A stretch of 36,848 nucleotides of DNA from Chromera velia (lineage: Eukaryota > Sar > Chromeraceae), in assembly GCA_018398765.1 (NCBI GenBank), contig JAHBMJ010001027.1:1-36848 (forward strand). The letters run 5' to 3'. A program made the translations under genes and the position numbers. The notes below the pieces were generated by a model, which was not told where the DNA came from, did no database searches, and saw nothing but the letters and a program-made list of their open reading frames with translations. Shown piece after piece: positions 10,615-20,767 of the stretch. Numbering within the stretch: the stretch's first letter is position 1; every line of letters starts with the position of its first letter.

Positions 10615-11109
10615 TTGTTCAGGAGTCGTTGTGCGCTTATCTCGCAGGACTTCTGCAGCATGCCGGCACAGAAGAGCAGAGACAGGGGGCGACTGAGGGC
10701 AGTGCATCCGGACAGAGGAAGTGACGAAGAAAGGGGGGAAGAGATCCTTGAGCGTGCGAAGACTCTCTGCAGGGAATCAGGGAATGAGGTGAAGGCGAGC
10801 GCTGTAACAGTTGACTCTGTGCTTGCAGGTGTACCACTCCCGAAGGCTGCAGGCTCGTGCTTTGTTGTTGACCTAGAGGGTTGCATCTGTGACTCCCTTC
10901 CTTTGAAGGAGTTGTCAGACGCATCGGTCCTCCTTGTGCTAGGTTTGGACACTGTGTTGCAGTATGAGAGAGAGAGGCGGGGAGAGAAAGTGATAGAAGG
11001 TGTTTGGGCATGTTTAGGTGGATTGGATTCTCCAAAAAGTGGTTTGGAGCCCGCCATCATAAGGATGGAGGAGGTCCAAATGTCATATCGAGAGGACCCT
11101 CCTTCCTAG
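10615..11109 (+). pseudogene. Truncated duplicate of the FCP1-like segment, copy 1
   Basis: About 270 bp (10740-11010) is roughly 85-90% identical by eye to 11962-12215. Both encode the stretch AKTLCRE...GNEVKAS through SCFVVDLEGCICDSLPLKEL to QYERE. After GEKV the similarity stops, and the frame runs into unrelated sequence that ends at 11109. The region homologous to the second half of the phosphatase fold is missing here, so this copy is a fragment. The ATG at 10615 is only the first one in frame and may not be a real start. Confidence 0.5.
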
Positions 11110-11134
11110 CCTCCTTCAGTCGCAGTTAAAAGAG

Positions 11135-12757
11135 ATGACTGAGGAGGAGTTCGAAATTCTTCGATCTCGCATGGAGGAGGGGTGCAGAGACTGCCTCCAG
11201 TATCAAGACGGTCGGGTGTTCCTGTTTAGGGGACGTATGTCCGCCCTGTCTTCTTCGTTGTCCGACATGTATAAGAAGGGAGCGAGGTTTTATTTCGTGN
11301 NNNNNNNNNNNNNNNNNNNNNNNNNNNNNNNNNNNNNNNNNNNNNNNNNNNNNNNNNNNNNNNNNNNNNNNNNNNNNNNNNNNNNNNNNNNNNNNNNNNN
11401 NNNNNNNNNNNNNNNNNNNNNNNNNNNNNNNNNNNNNNNNNNNNNNNNNNNNNNNNNNNNNNNNNNNNNNNNNNNNNNNNNNNNNNNNNNNNNNNNNNNN
11501 NNNNNNNNNNNNNNNNNNNNNNNNNNNNNNNNNNNNNNNNNNNNNNNNNNNNNNNNNNNNNNNNNNNNNNNNNNNNNNNNNNNNGGGGGGGGGGGGGGAC
11601 AGGGCAGCCCGCGAGATCCTCAACAGAGAAGCCCATTCGAGGGAGGGGGTCACAAAGCATATCATCAAAGGCTGCCTGCCGACAGATAAAGTGCCCAGCA
11701 AGAACGCTTACCGCCTGTCCTCTGAGAAACTCGAAACCCGAATCCCCCAGATGGAAGACCCCCTCTATCAGATGACCTCCCTCATTTTGAAAGAGGCGTC
11801 CACCCCTCCACTCATTAACCTCCATTCCTTCCTCGTCACCCCTTTCTGCCTTCTGAACACTGTTTTAGAGAGGGCGGAGGGCTCTGGGGGGGTTGTTCTT
11901 TGGGAGACAGAGATTGAGGCAGAGGAAAGGAAATTTCTATACTTTCTTGAGAGGGGGAGGGAGTTCTTTCAGCGGGCAAAGACTCTCTGCAGAGAGTTGG
12001 GGAACGAGGTCAAGGCTAGCGTTCTTGACTCTGTGCTTGCAGGTGTACCACTCCCAAAGGCTGCAGGCTCGTGCTTTGTTGTTGACCTAGAGGGTTGCAT
12101 CTGTGACTCCCTTCCTTTGAAGGAGTTGTCAGACGCATCGGTCCCCCTTGTACAGGGTTTTGACATTGTGTTGCAGTATGAGAGAGAGATGAGGGGAGAG
12201 AAAGTGACGGAAGAGTATGTGACCCGAATTTGTGGTGGGCTTCCTTTGTTGAGGAAGCAGTTACAGATGGTGAAGGACGAGGGGGTTTGCATCATTCTCT
12301 ATTCAAATTCGAACTCACTGCCTCAAAATCGTGCAGATGATCAACGCAGCCGACCCAAATAACGCTTTGATCTCTCATATCGTCAGTAGAGGTAGCAACT
12401 TGAACTCTCATCCCGTCAAAAACTCCGTTTGCCTCTGTGAGGCCTTAATTCCCACTTGACAGGGCCGAGTTTCGTGCGGTGTCCATAGGTATGGATGACG
12501 AAGTCTCCTCATGGCAGCTCTCCAACATACAGTCCATCCAGACATTTGCCTACAGAGGGATGAAAAAGAGAAAGGAGAGATGGGAGACAGCACAGAGAAT
12601 GATCGGGAGTCAGGAAAAGGGTGTACAGCTTTTCAGTATATCAGAAATCATCCATAAGCCCTGGGCTGAGACGCAAGAGAGAAAGTATGAGAAAATGGAG
12701 GGGGAGAAACTGACAACTTCGTTTGCACAGGTCATGGATTACCTGAAGTGGCAGTGA
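11135..12757 (+). pseudogene. FCP1/NIF-type HAD phosphatase homologue, frameshifted, with an assembly gap
   Basis: Coding sequence begins at MTEEEFEILRSRMEEGCRD (11135), enters a gap at 11300-11584 and resumes in another frame. The pattern matches the FCP1/SCP (NIF) HAD fold. The SCFVVDLEGCICDS segment sits at motif I. RICGGLPLLRKQLQMV and GVCIILYSNS sit at the RPGL...FTAS region. KIVQMINAADPNNALISHIV corresponds to VLDxLDP...FSHRL. SIGMDDEVSSWQLSNIQSIQ corresponds to VIIDDRxDVW...NLI. FCP1-type enzymes dephosphorylate the RNA polymerase II tail. The nucleophile motif DxDxT reads DLEGC here, so activity is doubtful. Two successive +1 shifts (near 12322 and 12457) break the frame. It is either a pseudogene or carries sequence errors. 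Confidence 0.5.
11300..11584. other. Assembly gap of 285 undetermined bases
   Basis: A run of N is followed by 14 or more Gs at 11585. The poly-G edge is probably low-quality sequence, so reading frames touching it cannot be trusted. Confidence 0.98.
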
Positions 12758-12883
12758 AAATTTGTTGATCATTTCGTTTGTTTCTAAAGGGAGGATTGCG
12801 ACGACATTGTGTCTAAGCGCTGCAGCTCTGACGGGTCTATGAGCAGTGCAGAATTGGGGTATCAGTGTCCCTGCAAGAGCAGT

Positions 12884-13588
12884 GTTTTATAATGGTGGGA
12901 GAACTTGGGTGCCTTATAGAGCACACCCTACCCAGCAGCAGATCGCAGCAGATGACCTCCTTCCATTCCGCCCACTTTACCGCACCAATGTCGCCTTCCT
13001 ATCCGCAGCAGTGTAAAGCAACAGCTGATGAGAGAAAGACGGCAGAGGCTTTGGCCTCGATCCCCACACGGGGTCGTGGGGAGGGAGTGGGAAGTCAGTG
13101 AAGAGTGGAAAGAGCGGGAGAAGTGAGGAGAGGAAACTGTTGTCCCCTGTCGCCGAGGAGGCAGAATCATTGGACGATGTCATTAAGTCGACTCCGACAG
13201 GAGAGGCAGCAGCAGCTTTCTTGCCATCAGTGCAGGCAAAATTGAAGAAGGTGCAGTATAGTGCCAGTACTATAACAGTCATATAGTGCAGGTTCTGAGA
13301 AAGCTTAACCTGCCTTTCGTCCTCAAGTGCGGGGAAGACGGCACAAACGAAATTGACCCCAACAAGGCCCTTTAGCTAAAGGGCCATTCCGCACTGATCC
13401 TCGACCTTCACATGAAAGTGAAAACAGCAGCAGCAGAAGGCACCCCGACGCCAGAGCAGAACCCTCTCCAGCACTGGCCCCGGGCGGCGCTTGAGGATAT
13501 GATGACACTGGGGTCCAATGCCTTCCGCCTTGCCAAGGTGGCCCAGGCCCTGCCGAAAGAGTCTGAAGAGGGAGGGGGCTTGGTATGA
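12884..13588 (+). pseudogene. Decayed coding sequence, several frames, family unknown
   Basis: Four coding-like segments follow one another on the plus strand in shifting frames. The first includes YRAHPTQQQIAADDLLPF and ends at a stop near 13010. The second has KATADERKTAEALASIP. The third is Ser/Glu-rich, with LDDVIKSTPTGEA, and stops at 13283. The fourth has QVLRKLNLPFVLKCGEDG, an in-frame TAG at 13372, then GHSALILDLHMKVK, and ends at 13588. The composition looks like protein sequence, not chance ORFs, but each join needs a shift. It may be the 3' part of the FCP1-like locus just upstream or a separate dead gene. Confidence 0.4.
13366..13385. repeat. Perfect 20-bp palindrome
   Basis: GGCCCTTTAGCTAAAGGGCC is its own reverse complement. 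Its centre supplies the in-frame TAG in the decayed coding sequence. It may be an inverted micro-duplication that helped inactivate the frame. Confidence 0.9.
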
Positions 13589-15156
13589 GGAGATGAAGTG
13601 GTCAAAATTCCTTAAAGCTTATCTAAGACCTGTGGTATGTGATTTTGCAGTGATCTTTACATAAGTGGGATGGGGGTGGGGGGGGCAGAAGGGATTAGAG
13701 AGGGATGAAGGAGCAGAGCAGGACTGCAATCGGAGCTGAACGTGGTAGTGAAACGAAATCTTTCATTATACTGCCAAAGTATGACGGCTGAGAGAGGGAG
13801 CGTTACATTCAATTTGTTGGGGCTTAATTTAAGGTGTAGGTAGAAGGCGAGAAGAAAGGGGTGAGACTGGAGAGAGAGGGGGGGAGAGAGCAGGCAGGGC
13901 CCTGATAGGGTACCGACTAGCACAGTTGGCGGCACACTAGGCAGTACTAACAACATCGCGTCAAGTTCACTGTCAACTCACCGCTGCATGGTCGTAGTAG
14001 TCGATTAAATTCTTTCAAATTGTAATAACCGCATTGCAAGTGCTTTAACTGTGCTTGATTGTTACACGAATGGACTACTAAAGAGGATTTTACGCAAATA
14101 TGCTTTATTATCACACAATAGTTCTATTACAGATCTTTATATTAAGAACCATTCATATCAAGTTCTAACTCATTCGTATGTAGATTCGTATGCTTCATAA
14201 GATACTATCACCCTATAAAAGTGGAAAAAACTTAAATTTAATTGTCTGCATTACTCTCAATTTGGAGTTAACACTAATTTTAAATTCTTTATTTCCTTCT
14301 AAATGTGTCCAGATTTCTACTCTAAAATTGAATCGAAATTCCTTTTAATTTTTTTAAAGTCTACTTTGAAGTTTAAAGTTCTGGTCAATTTCTTGAAATA
14401 TTTTTTTTCTTCTAACTTTTAAATTACTATTGTAAATTCTTTTTACTGAATTTCTCTGTCTTTGCAGAGATCTTTTAATTGGTAACGCCTGCGTTGCGCC
14501 GTTGCCTCAGGTAACACCTAGCGTAATACGTACTAATAAAAATTTATTCAGTTGATAATCATTGAAGAACTAAGGTAAGGTGGAGGTGTGTGTCAAGGTC
14601 TCATGACAGGTAAGTCTCTATAGTTTGTGCTCAAGTCTGTACAGCTCCTGGAGAAGTCTGTCAAAGTAACAGTAATACTCTCAATCCGAAATAAAGCAAT
14701 GAATCCAATCTCATATGCTATCCAAAGCATGATACGCACAAAAATGACAAAACAATATGTCCGCATGATAATCGTTCGGCACTGTGATCATTCGCTGCAT
14801 GGGTGCAACACGTATATGTGATACAAGCCCGGCCAAGCCTAGCCCAATGCGTGGCACAGTATCCCGACGGCTATCTGTACTTCAACTATTGAACTTCTAA
14901 AATTATATAAAATGTTAACATTTTTTATAAGCACGTACTATAAAAAAGACATAAGAAAAAATCGGAGTCAATTTTTTTTTTATAGATTTTTTTTTTTAGA
15001 TCCTCACAAACAACTCTTATTCAAGTCTTGTGAAAGTGTTGCAAAGATAGTGTTAATATATTGTAAAGAGTATTAGAGAGTATTATATACAGAATAACAC
15101 TTATTCAGGTGTTGCTAGGGTTTTGTTCAGATGTTGCAAAGAGTGTTGCACATATA
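13589..15156. other. AT-rich intergenic stretch, no gene seen
   Basis: A G/A-rich start (13660-13900) is followed by AT-rich DNA with long T and A runs. Nothing resembling a protein domain or RNA gene was recognised. Sequence just before 15157 faintly resembles that before copy A of the inverted-repeat element. Confidence 0.6.
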
Positions 15157-16232
15157 TAGTAGCGTTAGCTGTAATATAAGAAAAGAGGAACAATCTGAAT
15201 AGTTACGGTAAAATCCTAAGACAAAATTAGTTACAAAAAAAACGTAACTTCATGTTTTCTTGAAATAGGTCTATATCTTACATCAAAAACGTAACTTTAA
15301 GATTTTAAGGCCTATAGTCCCCCGCTTGCCGCCTTTATTGCACGCGTGTCGATCTCTGTATGCATGCATGCATATATGTGCATGCACGTGGCCGTGATTT
15401 ATGCATGCATGCATGCATGTATATGTACGTATGTATGCATTAATTATCGATACATAATTAATTGCACGCATGCAGTCTCGGAATCCTACGTACTATAGTA
15501 GGACACCAGCCTGTTTGATCATTGTAAGAGACTTCACTTCAGTGACTTCACGACCTTGACTTGACTTCAGATCACTTCAGTATACATAACACGTAACTTC
15601 ACCACCGAAGACGACGAGGTAAAAGAGAAAGCTTGGTCCATACCCATCCCACACTCAAGTCCTTAGACACAATGGCGCTGAGGGGAAAGAAACCATTTAA
15701 TATTTTGATAAAACAACAGAGTCTTGTAGCACATCCGGACGCTAAAGACAAAGACGGAAACTATTTACTGCAACTTGATGACTTTCTGATCATTAAAAAA
15801 ACAGAGTACTTGATAAAACACGGAAAACTGAAGACAAAGACAGAGTTGTATACCATTGATCCCACCAAACCAACAGAGAAGTGGGCAATCACGTGCAGGA
15901 GATGTGAGAAGCAAGGGTTGAAACATCATCTCCTCGACCATCGCACAGGAGAATTCGTCTAACACGTGGTTGGCTGTCGAGCTTTTGCATCTCATGTGCC
16001 GTTTACCAGGCTCTGTTAAACTAAAAGATTATACGAACTACGATTGTTGCATCAAATTCGTGTTCTCAGGTGCTTTCCTACCTACCTAAGAATAGCTTTG
16101 CATAACTTATGTCCTTAACCGTAACATATACATTTCAGTTTATGTTACGCACCATATAAAAGATAACATGGCCCTTCAGGCCATATACATGTAACGAAGT
16201 TGTATTAGTTACGGCTAAGTTAAACGCCATTA
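15157..16232. mobile_element. Terminal-inverted-repeat element, copy B, with a distinct interior
   Basis: The left end reads TAGTAGCGTTAGCTGTAAT. The reverse complement of the right end begins TAATGGCGTTTAACTTAGCC, the same termini as copy A with small changes. The first ~220 bp (shared GGCCTATAGTCCC block at about 15310) and the last ~230 bp (ATGGCCCTTCAGGCCAT hairpin, 16168-16184, then ATTAGTTACGGCTA) match copy A. The interior is different: TGCATG-rich DNA at 15355-15430 and an open reading frame at 15672-15962. Flanking TA at both ends fits TA target use. No transposase motif is visible. Confidence 0.65.
15672..15962 (+). CDS. Small ORF inside element copy B, basic protein with a CxxC/His cluster
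   Basis: 96 codons from ATGGCGCTGAGG, preceded in frame by a second ATG at 15633. The product is Lys-rich (MALRGKKPFNILIKQQ) and ends CRRCEKQGLKHHLLDHRTGE, where CxxC followed by HH and DH could form a small zinc-binding knuckle. It lies wholly inside the inverted-repeat element and is absent from copy A, so it is element cargo. Its composition looks coding, in contrast to the AT-rich flanks. I do not recognise the family; a DNA-binding or capture role would be speculation. Confidence 0.4.
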   Translation: MALRGKKPFNILIKQQSLVAHPDAKDKDGNYLLQLDDFLIIKKTEYLIKHGKLKTKTELYTIDPTKPTEKWAITCRRCEKQGLKHHLLDHRTGEFV

Positions 16233-17090
16233 TGTAGTTGCATAGTGTTGTTCCAAAAATAACAGTTGGTATGCCGATATATAAAAAAATTAAAAAAATA
16301 TCAGCACCGTTTATTTTTTTTTTTCTTTTCCCTTTTTTTTAAGTGCAGAGCCTAGAGAAGAAATTAAGTCATTTTTTCCAATTAAATTTTTAAGAAACTT
16401 GAACCCTAGCTTGAACCTACTACTAGACCTGCCAGTGAGATCCAGTGAGCTATAACTTGCACCATAGGCTGCACAAGACAGTTTCAGGAAAAAAACAATA
16501 GAATCTTTTAATTTGATATAAGGTATATGTTGTGGTCCACCTTATGGAAGCCTAGGTAGAAGCACTGGTCTAAACGCTAGCTCTGTGCATGATACTACAT
16601 GCATGAGTATCCAAATTCTACTAGTAAATATCGAGTCTATCCTAGAGTCTATTGACGCAAGTAACAGAACTTGAAGCTAAAACAAAGGCTATGACAGAAA
16701 CGTCTGAATTGAATGCTTAAAGCGAGAGCCCAACCGCATATATGAGAATAATAAAAAAATTAAGCGGGCAACTCTGAAACTTTTTTGCTCTTACAAAGAC
16801 TAACCACAGACTAGGATCGTCTTATCAAAAACACACAAAAACGTGATCTCCTTTTCATTGAGATGAAGCATTCTAGCGCGAGGCTTCACATGCGACTGCT
16901 CTTTTGAAGTTTTGGTGTTCTTGTGACTCCGTATACTTACTTTCAGACCTTTCACGTCTCTCTCAATCTGGTCTCAATGGTTGCACCATCACCCCGCCTA
17001 CTACCACCACTCCTCGAACTACTACTAAGGTAAACTACTACCTCCTGACAGCATCAATCACCAGTAAGGAACCGTGACCCCCAGCAGATC
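16233..17090. other. AT-rich spacer downstream of the methyltransferase gene
   Basis: Contains poly-T runs near 16310-16340 and no recognised gene. The part nearest 17090 probably includes the 3' UTR of the minus-strand gene ending at 17091. Confidence 0.5.
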
Positions 17091-17359
17091 TCACTGTGTC
17101 TTCTGCCAGACGGTTCGCTGAGATTGGGTCCTCTGGAAGGTGCGCTCGCTTTCCCTGATGACAAATGCGATGTTCTTCGGAGGGCGCGCCTGCGAGCGAG
17201 CGAGAGAACAGGAGATCGTTGTTCAAGAAGTGCTTAGCTCTCTCAACGAACAGCAGTGTATGAAAAGCGAAAAAGAGAGGCGAGTGTTGATACTCATACA
17301 GAAAATAGTGCATGCATAAATATATCAATGAAGCAACCAATGAGTGTTTGAGTGTGTGC

Positions 17360-17403
<44 letters not shown>

Positions 17404-18496
17404 AGCCAGGAGCAGAAAAATGGAAAAAAGAGTAAGTGGAGTGGTTTGTCATTCGCCCTCACACAAAGCATCCTTGCTGAAAGGTAGAGAGGATCTCGCG
17501 CGTCAATCTTGAAGGAGGGGAGTGCCCTTCCAGAAAGAAAGAAAATTGCTTGCAAGGACACTGTCGCAAATCCATTGAATGAACATGCATGAAGACATGC
17601 AAAGAGTGGATTAGAGGTTTTGTCTCAATGTTACGGAGAGACATAGTGTGTCCCCGCACGTTCAAGTTTTCCTGCTCCCTCGACTCCATCACGGAAGGTA
17701 AGAAAGAAACTCCGACCGAAACATCTCTCTCGAACAGAAGCCACTGAAAAGAAAGCGGAAAAAATGTGTCCTTTCCTTCGTTGTTTGCTCTCCCCCGTGT
17801 TTTATACGTCATGTGAAACCGGGTGATTGCCAGACAAAAAGCAGACGGGCAAAGAGACCGGATCAAAAAAACACAGCGACCGGAAAAACCGGCTGACCTC
17901 CACAAAGCACCGAGGTCCCCTGGCGTCTCCCCCCTCCTTCAGGAGAAGATCCCTCAGGGCACTCTCTGTTCGGATTGCCTGATGGATCGACAGAAGAGGG
18001 ACAGAGGGGGGCGAGACCCAGAGAACGTTTTTCTCTTCATTCCTTCCCTTCTGTGCGAACCACGCCAGCCTTTGCCACGGACCGTGAAGGCATACGCACC
18101 AATGTCGAGGAAGAGGTGAGGAAACGACGGTCCAAGATCCAAAAACAGAGCGAGGTGCCAAGAAAGTACATGAGTGTGGCAGGGAGAACACAAATCGGAG
18201 TACAAACTTTCAGAAAGCGTTACGATGCAAAACTCCAAACGAGAAGCAAACAAGGCAAACAGACCTTTCCATCCACCTCCCTTCCCCCTATCCATTTTTC
18301 TCGAGGGGTCATGTCAGAAAGCCAGGTATACCTGCAGGCCGAAAGAGGGTCATCGAAAGTTCATCTCCAAAAAGATTTTTCCGGGCGAGAGACCTTCTAT
18401 ATGAGGGGCATTGGTTGATTCTTTCATTCATTCACAGACCGGTAGACAGATAGGCAAATATATAGACAGGAGGACGAAGACTGAAAGAGAGAGAAC

Positions 18497-18556
<60 letters not shown>

Positions 18557-20153
18557 GAGGAGAGAGACCCACAAGAAAGGAGACAAAAGAAAAGAAACGC
18601 TTTATCCTTCTCGCCACTCAGATATCAAAATTAACTCTCCAGTGATCTTCCCACCCAACTGACTGACGGTGACGAAAGAACCAGCAGACCGTCTTTCTTC
18701 AACATTCCCCCGACTTTTTGGAGGAAGGAGAGAGGGTCAGGAAGCCTGTCCTGCAAGGGGAGGAAGAAAGGAGTGACGGTGAACGTGACGACATTCTCGA
18801 ATCAGAACGGCCCCTCAAATCGGAAACGCTGCTGTGAGACGAGTAAAAGAAGACAAAGAGAGAAAGTTGCAGGGAGCGAGAAGGCGGAAAAAAGAAAAAA
18901 GGGGAGGGCAAGGAAAAGGAAAGGAAGGTGAAGGGGCATCAAGACCCGAGACCCACTCCAAAAGACGAAGAAAGAGACACGCGAGCTAAAGGCTTCGTGG
19001 AGACCAGACAAAATGAATCTGAACTCCAAAAAGCAAGGAAGCAAGCAAACAGACTGACAGAGAAAGACAAAGACAAATGAAAGACGCACAATTAAATTCC
19101 CCCCGAAGATCAAATCGAACGCCCCGGCCTCTGTTTTCGTTTCCTCCAGTAGACTGGGGGGGAGGTCTAGTTTTGTTGCGTCTACCCGAATAAAGTCCTT
19201 CACTCTCTCCCTCTCGGCCTCTCCGATCTGCATGGGAAGAGAGAGAAGGCAGCAGACGTGTAGTTGCAGGAGGAAAGCACGTCTAAAAATGTAAACAGAG
19301 GAGAAAACAGAGGATGGAAGGGCAACTCTGAATCACACCAGCACGTATTTCAAAATGACGTCCGTTGAGAGCCCTTAGAGGTGGGAGGAAGACAGAGAAG
19401 ACGCAAAAGTGATTGTACTTTGTGACAGAGATACCACGTCATCTCAATGGACCCCACAACTGCTCTCGGTTCTCCAAGTTTCCTTCTTTCCCTCTCTTTT
19501 CTTCTCTTCGCTTCAGTTCAGCCATCAGACTCCTTCCGGGAAGCTTCTCTAGGCTTCTCAGTCTCGCTTCACTGCTTTCTCTCTCTTTCTGACGTCCCAT
19601 GCAAATTCCGGTATGTCTAGATGCTTGATAGCTTTGTACTGCTTCCAGATATTTCCGGAGAGGAGCTGATGTGGATTCGTTCCGTGGGTTGGTGTCTTTG
19701 AGGGTTTTGTGAGCAACTGACTCCCAAATCCTCTTTCAGACACGCTCTCTTCTCTTCGCGGAGTCCCCCTGCTTTCACGACTCCCCACTCTGCCACCCCC
19801 GTCTCCTTCACGCCCCGTGCAGCTTTCACGAATGCCTCACTATAGTCACTCCCCCACACCTGCGCACAGACAAAGACAGAGACAGAGACAGATCGGTCCA
19901 AAAATATTCAGACAATGCTTAGTGAAGTCAAGGAGGGCCCAAGCAGCACACCTTTCCACACACTGGCGCAAAAAAGAGAGGGAGGTTTGAGGAAAAGCGT
20001 GACAAGGAGATATGACCGACCTGGAAGGCAGAGCTGAAACAGAAGTGTGAATCTTTCTGTGCATATGCATTTACATGTGCTCGCTCGGTATCCTTCCCTG
20101 TTTGCGTGTGCACGTGTGAATGTGTGCAGGAAAGATAGGGTGAAAGAGCCCCC

Positions 20154-20185
<32 letters not shown>

Positions 20186-20710
20186 GGGGGGGGGGGGGGN
20201 NNGGGGGGGGGGGGGGAGGAAAAGGGATCCCGACAGACTTCCGCCACACCAAACACCCCTCCTGACTGACCTCAGATGCCCAACGTGCAGCCTCAAACGC
20301 AAACCGCCCCACTCCCCCCCCCAGTTCCAGAACCCTCAGACCCCCCCGAGGCCCCCCCGACGAGTCCAGAAGGAGCTCCCTCGCCAGGTCTCCACACTCC
20401 CTGGCACACGCCTTCGGAAAGTTCTCAACGCCCAACAGGGTCTCCTGCAACACGGGGACAGGGGATAAAGTGGCTTTTCTTTATGCAAGAGCGGTGGAAG
20501 CTCTAGCAGGTGCTCTTTTTGACGGATGAGAGACACTTAGGGTTTTCACGTTGTATGTGAGACACCGAATTCTCTGTTATCTTCTGTTATGGTGGCGTCA
20601 TCACCCATGCAGTGAGCGTAGCGGAGGACCCCCAAGCCACAGGGGCTCAAAGAGAGGAGAGGAGTGCCTGGTTTGGCGGACAACTGAGAAGTGCATGTCC
20701 GCAGCAGACA

Positions 20711-20767
<57 letters not shown>

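Noticed and set aside
11126-11825. Frames spanning the run of N
   Set aside because: They are open only because undetermined bases hide stops; only the parts outside the gap were used.
17459-17905. Minus-strand 148-codon frame as a separate gene
   Set aside because: It overlaps two short exons of the methyltransferase in other frames and has no recognisable domain.
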